From CAVSEK01 sp963726975 (GTDB lineage Bacteria; Actinomycetota; Actinomycetes; Mycobacteriales; SCTD01), in NCBI GenBank assembly GCA_963726975.1, contig CAVSEK010000013.1, positions 248,001 to 312,000 of the forward strand: a stretch of DNA of 64,000 bases, given 5' to 3'. Below the pieces are notes generated by a model that ran no database searches, was not told the origin of the DNA, and saw only the letters and a program-made list of their open reading frames with translations. A program made the translations under genes and the position numbers. Each line of letters starts with the position of its first letter. Position 1 is the stretch's first letter. Shown here piece after piece: positions 30,091-37,657 of the stretch.

Positions 30091-31484
30091 GCGGCCACCT
30101 GCGCCGCCTCGACGAGCTCGGCCAGGGCCTCGTGCAGGTGCCGGGCCAGGTCGGCGAGGTCGGGCACCGCGTCGGCGTCGGCCAGCAGGCCGTAGGTCAC
30201 CGACCCGGCGTAGCTGACGATCGCGATGGCCAGGGTGTGCTCGGGAGCCAGGAACGCCAGCGGGGCGAGCTCCAGCATCTCGCGGCCGAGCAGGTAGATC
30301 GGCACCTGCGGCCCCGGCACGTTGGTGACGAGCAGGTTGTACATCCGGCTGGAGAAGCCGAGCCGGGACGCGCGGGCGAGGACCGCGGGCGGCAGCGCGT
30401 TCTCCACCGAGGTGAGGATCTTGGCGCCCTCGGCCATGCGGGAGCTCTTGAGGTGCTCCATGGCGCGGCGCACGAGGGCCAGCCGCTCGGCGGGCCGTCG
30501 CACGCCCACGGGCAGCGGCGCGGTCATGATCGTGATCTCGTTGCCGGCGTGCCCGGCCTTGTCGGCGGTCCGCACCGAGACCGGCACGCAGGCGCGCAGC
30601 TCGAGCCCGGCGGTGTCGACGCCGCGGCCCTCGAGGAAGCGGCCGAGCGCGCCGGCGACGGCGGTGAGCACGACGTCGTTGACGGTCGCCCCGAAGGCCT
30701 GCTTGACCGTCTTGTAGTCGGCCAGCGGCGTGCGCACGACCTCCACCCGGCGGTGCGGGCCGGGCCGGCGGTTCAGCGGCGTCGCGGGGGCGCCGCTCAC
30801 CAGCGGCGAGGCCGCCGCGGCGAGGGCGGCCGCGGTCGACAGCACCTCCTTCACGGCCCGGCGCGGGCGCAGGGCGAGCCCGAGCCCCCGCGTCGAGAGC
30901 CGGACCAGGTTGCGGGCGGCGCCCTCGGCGCCGTGCGCGAGCAGCCCGAGCGTGCCCGGCGTCGCCTGCGGCTCCCACGGCTCGCCGTCGACCTGGCGCG
31001 GCTCGCGGGAGAGGTCGAGCAGCGCGGTCATGAGGTCGATGCCGCCGACGCCGTCGATCATCGCGTGGTGGGTCTTGGTGATGACCGCCCAGCGCCCGTC
31101 CTCGAGGCCCTCGACGAGCCACATCTCCCACAGCGGCTTGGTGCGGTCGAGCCGCTGGCTCGTGATCCGCGACACGAGGGCCATGAGCTGCGCCTCGCTG
31201 CCCGGCGAGGGCAGGGCGGTGTGCCGCACGTGGTAGCCGATGCTGAAGGTCGGGTCCTCCGCCCACAGCGGGCGACCGGTGCCCAGCGGCATCTCGACGA
31301 GCTTCTGCCGGTAGCGCGGCACGAGCGGGAGCCGCGAGGCGATGTGCGCGCGGAACTGGTCGCCGGAGGGCACCGGGCCCTCGAAGATGCCCAGCCCGCC
31401 GATGTGCATGTGCGCACCGCCGTCCTCCTGGTGCAGGAAGCCCGCGTCGATGCTGCTGAGCCGGTCCAGGTGCCCCTGTGCCAC
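30087..31484 (-). CDS. Wax ester synthase/diacylglycerol acyltransferase (WS/DGAT)
   Basis: This 465-residue enzyme transfers acyl groups from acyl-CoA to long-chain alcohols or diacylglycerol, making storage lipids. The N-terminal block is DRLSSIDAGFLHQEDGGAHM. The acyltransferase active-site motif HHAMIDGVGG has the catalytic His at about residue 140. The C-terminal domain carries NDVVLTAVAGALGRFL, ACVPVSVRT, GNEITIMTAPLPVG and LLVTNVPGPQVPIYLLG, which fits the actinobacterial family. Length is typical. An AGGAGG site four bases before the GTG fixes the start. It is divergent from the aldehyde dehydrogenase gene, which could supply fatty acids from aldehydes (inference), and overlaps argA by four bases. 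Confidence 0.9.
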   Translation of the reverse strand: MAQGHLDRLSSIDAGFLHQEDGGAHMHIGGLGIFEGPVPSGDQFRAHIASRLPLVPRYRQKLVEMPLGTGRPLWAEDPTFSIGYHVRHTALPSPGSEAQLMALVSRITSQRLDRTKPLWEMWLVEGLEDGRWAVITKTHHAMIDGVGGIDLMTALLDLSREPRQVDGEPWEPQATPGTLGLLAHGAEGAARNLVRLSTRGLGLALRPRRAVKEVLSTAAALAAAASPLVSGAPATPLNRRPGPHRRVEVVRTPLADYKTVKQAFGATVNDVVLTAVAGALGRFLEGRGVDTAGLELRACVPVSVRTADKAGHAGNEITIMTAPLPVGVRRPAERLALVRRAMEHLKSSRMAEGAKILTSVENALPPAVLARASRLGFSSRMYNLLVTNVPGPQVPIYLLGREMLELAPLAFLAPEHTLAIAIVSYAGSVTYGLLADADAVPDLADLARHLHEALAELVEAAQVAA

Positions 31485-31625
31485 ACGTCCTCCTCGGGGG
31501 GTTGCAGGCACGACTGTGACGCATCCGGCGCCCCCGTGCCCGCGCGGGTGCCGGGGCCGGGTGGTGTGCTGTGGGTCGACGCGGGCGCCGGTGGCGCCCC
31601 TGCCCCGCCTGCCCCTGGAGGTCCC

Positions 31626-33035
31626 GTGCCGTACGACCCTGCCCCGCTCCTGCTCGACGGCGCCGAGGTGCCCGGCCCGCAGGAGGTGCTGGAGGCGACC
31701 GACCCGCGCACCGGCGAGGTGCTCGGCACCGTGCCGGTCTGCGGCGCCGACGAGGTCGGGGCCGCGCTGCGCGGGGCGGTCGCCGCGGCGCCCGCCTGGG
31801 CGCGGACCAGCCCCGGCGAGCGCTCGGGGATGCTCAAGGCGGCGGCGCGGGCGCTGCGCCTGCGGGCCGACGAGGTCGCCGCGCTGCAGGCCCGCGAGAG
31901 CGGCAAGGCCCTCGGCGACAGCCTCGGCGGGGTCGAGGCCGGCCTCGGGACGCTGGAGCAGTACGCCGAGCTCGGGCCGCTGCACCGCGGGCGCGCGCTG
32001 CAGGGCGGCTGGGACAGCACCGACGTGATGCGCTTCGAGCCGCGCGGCGTGGTCGTCGTCCTCACGCCCTGGAACGACCCCGTCGCGATCGCCCTGCAGG
32101 GCCTGGCCGCCGCCCTCGTCACCGGCAACACCGTCGTCTACAAGCCGACCGAGCGGGCCCCGCTGTGCGGGGCGCTCGTCGCCGGGGTGCTCGCGGAGCA
32201 CCTGCCCGCCGGCGTGCTCCAGGTGCTGCACGGCGACGGCCGCACCGGCGCCCTGCTCGTGCAGAGCCCCCTCGTCGACGCGGTCTACCACGTCGGGTCG
32301 TCGGTGACCGGACGCTCGATCGCCCGGGCGTGCGCCGAGACCGGCGCCCACGCGGTGCTGGAGGGCGGGGGCAAGGACGCCTGCGTCGTCGACGCCGGCG
32401 TGGACCCGGCCTGGGCCGCCGCGCAGGTCGCGCTGGGCGCCTTCGCCAACGCCGGTCAGATCTGCGTGTCGGTGGAGCGGGTCTACGTCCACGCCGACGT
32501 CGCCGAGCCGTTCCTCGACGCCCTCGTCGAGCAGGCGCGGGCCCGCGAGGCCGACCCGCAGCCGCTCATCGACGACCGGCAGCGCGACGTCGTCGACCGG
32601 CACGTGCGCGAGGCCGTCGAGGCCGGCGCCACCCTGCTCACCGGCGGCGAGGTCCCGGTCGGGACGGGCTCGTTCTACCCGGCGACCGTCCTGACCGGCT
32701 GCACCGACGAGATGACGGTGATGCGCGAGGAGACCTTCGGCCCGGTCGCTGCCGTGCGGGTCGTGGCGTCCTTCGACGAGGGCCTGGCCGCGGCGGCCAC
32801 GTCCTCGTACGGCCTGGCGGCGACCGTGCTGACCCCGGACCTCGAGCACGCGCAGCGCGCCGCCCGGGAGCTGCCGGTGGGCACGGTCAAGGTCAACGCG
32901 GTGTTCGGCGGTGCGCCCGGCGGCGCGGCGACGCCCGGGCGGGGGAGCGGTCAGGGGCTGGGCTACGGGCCGGAGCTGCTCGACGAGCTGACCCGGGTCA
33001 AGGTCGTCCACTGGGAGCCGGCGCCCCGGGCCTGA
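31626..33035 (+). CDS. Aldehyde dehydrogenase family protein
   Basis: This 469-residue NAD(P)-dependent dehydrogenase oxidises an aldehyde to a carboxylic acid. Cofactor and active-site blocks are VLTPWNDPVAIALQGLAAAL, GNTVVYKPTERAPLCGA, HVGSSVTGRSIA, the general-base Glu in LEGGGKDACV (usually ELGGK) and the nucleophile Cys in NAGQICVSVERV. The C-terminal EETFGPVAAVRVV is present. The GGG insertion at the Glu motif suggests a divergent subfamily, near succinate-semialdehyde or acyl-aldehyde dehydrogenases; the substrate is not clear. GGAGG lies close before the GTG. Its last 38 bases overlap the 3' end of the reverse-strand methyltransferase gene. Confidence 0.88.
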   Translation: MPYDPAPLLLDGAEVPGPQEVLEATDPRTGEVLGTVPVCGADEVGAALRGAVAAAPAWARTSPGERSGMLKAAARALRLRADEVAALQARESGKALGDSLGGVEAGLGTLEQYAELGPLHRGRALQGGWDSTDVMRFEPRGVVVVLTPWNDPVAIALQGLAAALVTGNTVVYKPTERAPLCGALVAGVLAEHLPAGVLQVLHGDGRTGALLVQSPLVDAVYHVGSSVTGRSIARACAETGAHAVLEGGGKDACVVDAGVDPAWAAAQVALGAFANAGQICVSVERVYVHADVAEPFLDALVEQARAREADPQPLIDDRQRDVVDRHVREAVEAGATLLTGGEVPVGTGSFYPATVLTGCTDEMTVMREETFGPVAAVRVVASFDEGLAAAATSSYGLAATVLTPDLEHAQRAARELPVGTVKVNAVFGGAPGGAATPGRGSGQGLGYGPELLDELTRVKVVHWEPAPRA

Positions 33036-33831
33036 CCGCCACGACGATCATCGTGCCGGGCATGAGCCGTCCGCGCAGCGGCGACCACTGGCCCCACTCG
33101 CGGTCGTGTCCCTCGGGCCACTCCGGCTCGACGAGGTCCTGCAGCACCAGGCCGGCGGCGACGAGCTCGCGGACCCGGTCGCCCAGGGTGCGGTGGTGCT
33201 CGACGTAGACCGCCCGGCCCTGCTCGTCCTCCTCGACGTAGGGGGTGCGGTCGAAGTAGCTCTGCGCCACGGTGAGACCCGCGGGGCCCGGGTCGTCGGG
33301 GAAGGCCCAGCGGGTCGGGTGGGTCACCGAGAAGACCAGCCGGCCGCCGGGGCGCAGGACACGGGCCAGCTCGCGCACGGTCCCGGCGCTGTCCGCCACG
33401 AACGGGATCGCGCCGAAGGCGCTGGCGACGGCGTCGAAGGAGGCGTCCGCGAAGGGCAGGGCCTGCGCGTCGGCCTGGACCAGCCGCTCGACCCGGGTGC
33501 CGGTGCGGGCGTCCAGCTCGCGGGCCTGCTGCAGCTGGCCGTACGACACGTCGAAGGCCGTCACGCGGGCGCCGGCGCCGACCAGCCACCGGGCGCCCTG
33601 AGCGGCACCGCAGCCGACCTCGAGGACGTCGCGCCCGGCCACGTCCCCCAGCAGGCCGGCGTCGGCCTCGCGGAGCCCCTCCGGGCACCAGAGCAGGTCG
33701 GCGTCGCCGAGGAACGCGCCGTGCTCCTCCTGGTAGTCGCGGGCCGACGCGTCCCACCAGCGCCGGTTGGCCCGGGCGCTCTCGACGGGGTCGGCCTCGC
33801 GGTGGGCGACGGTCGCGGGGTGCTGCTCCAT
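32998..33831 (-). CDS. Class I SAM-dependent methyltransferase
   Basis: This 277-residue methyltransferase has the Rossmann motif I VLEVGCGAAQGARWLV, motif II VTAFDVSYGQLQQAR, VQADAQALPFADASFDAVAS and the post-motif LARVLRPGGRLVFSVTHP. The last block is typical of actinobacterial proteins of this kind next to rpsA. The substrate is unknown; it resembles small-molecule more than rRNA methyltransferases. It is divergent from rpsA. A CAGACT hexamer six bases upstream of the ATG overlaps the presumed rpsA -10. The 3' end overlaps the aldehyde dehydrogenase gene by 38 bases. Confidence 0.88.
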   Translation of the reverse strand: MEQHPATVAHREADPVESARANRRWWDASARDYQEEHGAFLGDADLLWCPEGLREADAGLLGDVAGRDVLEVGCGAAQGARWLVGAGARVTAFDVSYGQLQQARELDARTGTRVERLVQADAQALPFADASFDAVASAFGAIPFVADSAGTVRELARVLRPGGRLVFSVTHPTRWAFPDDPGPAGLTVAQSYFDRTPYVEEDEQGRAVYVEHHRTLGDRVRELVAAGLVLQDLVEPEWPEGHDREWGQWSPLRGRLMPGTMIVVAVRPGAPAPSGRP

Positions 33832-33836
33832 GCGGG

Positions 33837-33842
33837 TAGTCT
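33837..33842. promoter_or_regulatory. Overlapping divergent -10 elements (rpsA / methyltransferase)
   Basis: Forward TAGTCT would give an rpsA transcript starting near 33849, with a leader of about 83 bases. On the reverse strand CAGACT, shifted by one base, lies six bases before the methyltransferase ATG and would give a leaderless transcript. The two polymerase sites exclude each other physically. Confidence 0.4.
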
Positions 33843-33931
33843 GGCCGTGCGCGCGGTGTCCGCGCGCGCCCCCACCCGCACCGACGGCCGCGCCCGGTCG
33901 TCCCTCCTCCCCCCGTTCCGGAGCCTCTCCC

Positions 33932-35455
33932 TTGACGTCCACTCTCGACACCCCCTCCACGCCCCAGGTCGCGATCAACGACATCGGGTCGATGGAGGAC
34001 TTCCTCGCCGCCATCGACGCGACGATCAAGTACTTCAACGATGGCGACATCGTCGAGGGAACGATCGTCAAGGTCGACCGCGACGAGGTCCTGCTCGACA
34101 TCGGCTACAAGACCGAGGGCGTCATCCCCTCGCGCGAGCTGAGCATCAAGCACGACGTCGACCCCAACGAGGTCGTCAAGGTCGGTGACCTGGTCGAGGC
34201 CCTCGTCCTCCAGAAGGAGGACAAGGAGGGTCGGCTCATCCTGTCCAAGAAGCGCGCGCAGTACGAGCGCGCCTGGGGCACGATCGAGAAGATCAAGGAG
34301 GAGGACGGCATCGTCACCGGCACGGTGATCGAGGTCGTCAAGGGTGGCCTCATCCTCGACATCGGGCTGCGCGGCTTCCTGCCCGCCTCGCTCGTCGAGA
34401 TGCGCCGGGTGCGCGACCTCCAGCCGTACGTCGGCAAGGAGCTCGAGGCGAAGATCATCGAGCTGGACAAGAACCGCAACAACGTGGTCCTGTCCCGCCG
34501 GCAGTGGCTCGAGCAGACCCAGAGCGAGGTGCGCAGCACCTTCCTGGCGACCCTGCAGAAGGGCCAGGTCCGCTCCGGCGTCGTCTCCTCGATCGTCAAC
34601 TTCGGCGCGTTCGTCGACCTGGGCGGCGTGGACGGCCTCGTGCACGTCTCGGAGCTGTCCTGGAAGCACATCGACCACCCGAGCGAGGTCGTCGAGGTCG
34701 GCCAGGAGGTCACCGTCGAGGTCCTCGACGTCGACCTGGACCGCGAGCGCGTCTCCCTGTCGCTGAAGGCGACGCAGGAGGACCCGTGGCAGCAGTTCGC
34801 CCGGACCCACGCGATCACCCAGGTCGTGCCGGGCAAGGTCACCAAGCTCGTGCCGTTCGGTGCCTTCGTGCGCGTCGACGAGGGCATCGAGGGCCTGGTG
34901 CACATCTCCGAGCTGGCCGAGCGCCACGTCGAGATCCCCGAGCAGGTCGTCAACGTCGGCGACGAGCTCCTCGTCAAGGTCATCGACATCGACCTCGAGC
35001 GCCGGCGCATCTCGCTGTCGCTCAAGCAGGCCAACGAGGGCGGTGTCGGCGGCGTCGCGGAGTTCGACCCGGCGCAGTACGGCATGGCCGCCTCCTACGA
35101 CGAGCAGGGCAACTACATCTACCCGGACGGCTTCGACGCCGACACGGGCGAGTGGCTGCCGGGCTTCGAGACCCAGCGCGACGCGTGGGAGAAGCAGTAC
35201 GCCGACGCGCAGAAGCGCTTCGAGGCGCACCAGGAGCAGATCAAGCGCATGGCGGCGGCGGACGCCGAGGCGGCCGTGCCGACCTCGTACACCTCTGCCA
35301 CCGGCGGCGAGGGCGAGGACGGCGCCGAGGAGCCGGCCGCTCCGGCCGCGACCCGTCCGTCGGCCCCCGCGCCCGCCAGCGGTGGCGGCGGCACCCTCGC
35401 CTCCGACGAGGCGCTGCAGGCGCTGCGCGAGAAGCTCTCGGGCGGCGGCGCGTAG
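33932..35455 (+). CDS. rpsA: 30S ribosomal protein S1
   Basis: This 507-residue protein helps mRNA binding at the 30S subunit. Four S1 RNA-binding domains are visible: DGDIVEGTIVKVDRDEVLLD, EEDGIVTGTVIEVVKGGLIL, GQVRSGVVSSIVNFGAFVDL and GKVTKLVPFGAFVRVDEGIE. The C-terminal tail (about 140 residues) is acidic, Pro/Ala-rich and ends in a Gly-rich stretch, as in other actinobacteria. The start is TTG with GGAG eight bases upstream; no ATG or GTG precedes the conserved NDIGSMEDFLAAIDATIKYF in frame. Base composition is less extreme than its neighbours, as expected for a highly expressed gene. A strong terminator follows. Confidence 0.95.
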   Translation: MTSTLDTPSTPQVAINDIGSMEDFLAAIDATIKYFNDGDIVEGTIVKVDRDEVLLDIGYKTEGVIPSRELSIKHDVDPNEVVKVGDLVEALVLQKEDKEGRLILSKKRAQYERAWGTIEKIKEEDGIVTGTVIEVVKGGLILDIGLRGFLPASLVEMRRVRDLQPYVGKELEAKIIELDKNRNNVVLSRRQWLEQTQSEVRSTFLATLQKGQVRSGVVSSIVNFGAFVDLGGVDGLVHVSELSWKHIDHPSEVVEVGQEVTVEVLDVDLDRERVSLSLKATQEDPWQQFARTHAITQVVPGKVTKLVPFGAFVRVDEGIEGLVHISELAERHVEIPEQVVNVGDELLVKVIDIDLERRRISLSLKQANEGGVGGVAEFDPAQYGMAASYDEQGNYIYPDGFDADTGEWLPGFETQRDAWEKQYADAQKRFEAHQEQIKRMAAADAEAAVPTSYTSATGGEGEDGAEEPAAPAATRPSAPAPASGGGGTLASDEALQALREKLSGGGA

Positions 35456-35470
35456 CACCCCCGCTCGACC

Positions 35471-35506
35471 CGGAGCCCCTTCCCCGCCTGCGGGGGAGGG
35501 GCTCCG
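35471..35506. terminator. Intrinsic terminator-like hairpin after rpsA
   Basis: A 16-bp stem (CGGAGCCCCTTCCCCG with CGGGGGAGGGGCTCCG, one wobble pair) and a 4-base loop lie 16 bases after the rpsA stop. There is only a weak T content after it. Confidence 0.8.
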
Positions 35507-35553
35507 TCGTGCCCGGCGTCCACCGTCCGGTGCGACGGCCAGCACGCGGTCGC

Positions 35554-35559
35554 TACCGT
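35554..35559 (+). promoter_or_regulatory. Candidate -10 hexamer (TACCGT) for leaderless coaE
   Basis: TACCGT lies six bases before the coaE GTG. The upstream terminator means coaE needs its own promoter. Confidence 0.5.
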
Positions 35560-35565
35560 CGACGC

Positions 35566-36174
35566 GTGCTGAAGGTCGGCCTCACCGGGGGCATCGGGTC
35601 CGGCAAGTCCGCCGTGAGCGCGCTGCTCGCCGAGCGGGGCGCAGTCGTCGTCGACGCCGACCGGATCGCCCGTGAGGTGGTGGCGGCCGGGACGCCGGGG
35701 CTGGCCCGTGTGGTGCAGCGCTTCGGCGCGGACCTCCTGCTGGCCGACGGCGAGCTGGACCGCCCCGCCCTGGGGCGCCGCGTCTTCGGCGACCCTGCCG
35801 AGCTCGCCGACCTCAACGCGCTCGTGCACCCGCTGGTGGGGGAGCGCACCGTCGCGCTGTTCGAGCAGGCGGAGGCCGACGGGGCCCGCGTGCTCGTGCA
35901 CGACGTCCCGCTGCTGGTCGAGAACGGCCTGGCCCCGGCGTACGACGTCGTCGTCGTCGTCGCCGCCGAGCCGGCGACCCAGCTCGACCGGCTCGTGCGG
36001 CTGCGCGGGATGGCCGGCGCCGACGCCCGGGCCCGGGTCGCCGCGCAGGCGCCGCTGGCCGACAAGCTCGCGGTGGCGACGCACGTGGTGCACAACGACG
36101 GGCCGCTGGCCGAGCTGGCGCCGCAGGTCGACGCCGTCTGGGCCGACCTGCTGGCCCGGGCGTCGGCGACCTGA
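35566..36174 (+). CDS. coaE: Dephospho-CoA kinase
   Basis: This 202-residue kinase phosphorylates the 3' hydroxyl of dephospho-CoA in the last step of coenzyme A synthesis. The P-loop GLTGGIGSGKSAVS is at residues 6-19, followed by VVVDADRIAREVVAAG, the CoA-binding HDVPLLVENGL and the lid region QLDRLVRLRGM. Mycobacterial CoaE carries an extra C-terminal DUF; this one ends at the core domain, the usual bacterial length. The rpsA-coaE-uvrB order is conserved in actinobacteria, here with a protease operon inserted between coaE and uvrB. Confidence 0.95.
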   Translation: MLKVGLTGGIGSGKSAVSALLAERGAVVVDADRIAREVVAAGTPGLARVVQRFGADLLLADGELDRPALGRRVFGDPAELADLNALVHPLVGERTVALFEQAEADGARVLVHDVPLLVENGLAPAYDVVVVVAAEPATQLDRLVRLRGMAGADARARVAAQAPLADKLAVATHVVHNDGPLAELAPQVDAVWADLLARASAT

Positions 36175-36210
36175 CGGCGGCGGCCCGCCGGGCGGGTGGT
36201 CCAGGTGCCT

Positions 36211-36233
36211 GCCCGGCGCGTGCCGTGCCGGGC
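36211..36233. terminator. Hairpin between convergent coaE and emfourin genes
   Basis: GCCCGGC and GCCGGGC form a perfect 7-bp stem with a 9-base loop in the 68-base gap between two convergent genes. It could end either transcript. Confidence 0.5.
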
Positions 36234-36242
36234 GTCAGCCAC

Positions 36243-36515
36243 CTACGGCGACGAGCGCTGCCGGACCAGGTCCACGAGGCGGCGGGCGGGCGCGGGCAGC
36301 GGTTCGCCGACGCGGACGTCGAGCGGCTCGGCCCCGGGGGGGTCGGCGAGGACGCGGTAGGAGAAGCGGTCGGCGCCCTGCCCGGCCGACCACCCCGGGG
36401 CCTGCGCGAGCAGGTCGTGCACCTCCGCGCGGCCGTCGTCGTCGAGCGCGTCGACGTCGAGCGACCAGCGCAGGGTGCGGCCGGCGAACCCCCCGGAGCG
36501 CTCGACCCGCAGCAT
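36243..36515 (-). CDS. Emfourin-type protealysin inhibitor
   Basis: This 90-residue protein begins LRVERSGGFAGRTLRWSLD and has FSYRVLADPPGAEPLDVRVG in its C-terminal half. It resembles emfourin, the inhibitor encoded with protealysin-like metalloproteases in Serratia and many actinobacteria. The ATG shares a base with the protease stop (TGATG), so the inhibitor is probably translated by re-initiation after the protease. No signal peptide is present, in keeping with a cytoplasmic partner. The call rests on size, gene pairing and remembered family sequence, so it is good but not certain. Confidence 0.78.
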   Translation of the reverse strand: MLRVERSGGFAGRTLRWSLDVDALDDDGRAEVHDLLAQAPGWSAGQGADRFSYRVLADPPGAEPLDVRVGEPLPAPARRLVDLVRQRSSP

Positions 36516-37552
36516 CACCCGTCGATGGTGACACCCACCTGCTCCCACGCCCGCCCGACCGCGTCCCGCAGGTCGTGCGGCGCGGCCCGCACGCACAGCG
36601 CGGCGAAGTCGGCGAACGTCGCCGTCGGGGTCAGCGCCGGGTCGAGCAGCGCGGCGTACCAGACCCGGCCGGTGGTCTCCCAGGCCCGACCGCCGACGGC
36701 CGTGCTGGCGAGGTGGAAGGCGCGGTTCGGGATGCCGCTGTTGACGTGGACCCCGCCCCGGTCGGCCGTGGTCTGGACGTAGCCGCCCATCGACGCGGGC
36801 TGCGGGTCGCGCCCGAGGACGTCGTCGTCGTACGCCGTGCCGGGTGCGGACATCGAGCGCAGGGCGACGCCCTCGACGGCGGGCAGCAGCAGGTCGGCGC
36901 CGACGAGCCAGTCGGCCTCCGCCGCGGTCTGGTCGAGCGCCCGCTGCTTGACGAGCGAGCCGAAGACGTCGCTGATCGACTCGTTGAGCGCGCCGGACTG
37001 CCCGGAGTAGACGAGACCGGCGGTGAGCTCGGTGACGCCGTGGGCCAGCTCGTGGCCGATGACCTCGAGCGAGGCCGTGAAGCGCCCGAACAACTCGCCG
37101 TCCCCGTCCCCGAAGACCATCTGCCGGCCGTCCCAGAAGGCGTTGTCGTACTCGTGCCCGTAGTGCACGGTCCCGAGCAGGGCCTGCCCGCGGCCGTCGA
37201 GGGAGTCGCGGCCGTAGACCTCGTCGTAGAGCGCCCAGGTCGCGCCGAACCCGTCGTACGCCTCGTCCGCGGCGGGGTCGCCGACGGGCGGTGCGCCCTC
37301 CTCGCGGACGGTGCGGCCGGGGAGGCGCTCGGTGGAGGACGCGTCGCCGATCCGCCGGTGGGGCCCCCGCCCGTCCTCCGGCAGCACCGGCTGGCCGGCG
37401 CGGCCCCGCCGGAGCCGGCGCAGGCCCTCGTCGACGCGCAGCGTGCGCAGCGCCCGTTCCCGCTGCAGCGCGGAGCCGTGCTCGGCCACGGCGCGCAGGA
37501 GGTGGGGCGGGACGACGCGGCAGGGACAGGGCCCGGTGGGCGGGAGCGGCAC
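36515..37552 (-). CDS. Protealysin-like M4 metalloprotease
   Basis: This 345-residue zinc protease is of the thermolysin family (M4). The zinc site is HELAH in VIGHELAHGVTELTAGLVYS with the third ligand Glu in GALNESISDVFGS. The substrate-binding His region is GGVHVNSGIPNRAFHLA. The propeptide is short and has the protealysin hallmark PPHLL near residue 16, unlike the long propeptide of thermolysin. No signal peptide is visible, as in protealysin, so it may act inside the cell or leave by another route. An AGGAGG site four bases upstream supports the GTG start. It forms a two-gene operon with the emfourin-like inhibitor. Confidence 0.92.
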   Translation of the reverse strand: MPLPPTGPCPCRVVPPHLLRAVAEHGSALQRERALRTLRVDEGLRRLRRGRAGQPVLPEDGRGPHRRIGDASSTERLPGRTVREEGAPPVGDPAADEAYDGFGATWALYDEVYGRDSLDGRGQALLGTVHYGHEYDNAFWDGRQMVFGDGDGELFGRFTASLEVIGHELAHGVTELTAGLVYSGQSGALNESISDVFGSLVKQRALDQTAAEADWLVGADLLLPAVEGVALRSMSAPGTAYDDDVLGRDPQPASMGGYVQTTADRGGVHVNSGIPNRAFHLASTAVGGRAWETTGRVWYAALLDPALTPTATFADFAALCVRAAPHDLRDAVGRAWEQVGVTIDG

Positions 37553-37645
37553 ACGACCTCCTGAGGTGGGACGCACAGCCTCTCCCCGCCCTCCGACAGT
37601 CGCGCGACGCCCGTGCGCGGACCCGGTCCTGTCGGACCCCGGACG

Positions 37646-37651
37646 TACCGT
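37646..37651 (+). promoter_or_regulatory. Candidate -10 hexamer (TACCGT) for leaderless uvrB
   Basis: TACCGT, six bases, then the uvrB GTG. No LexA-box-like palindrome was seen around it. Confidence 0.55.
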
Positions 37652-37657
37652 GGAGCG

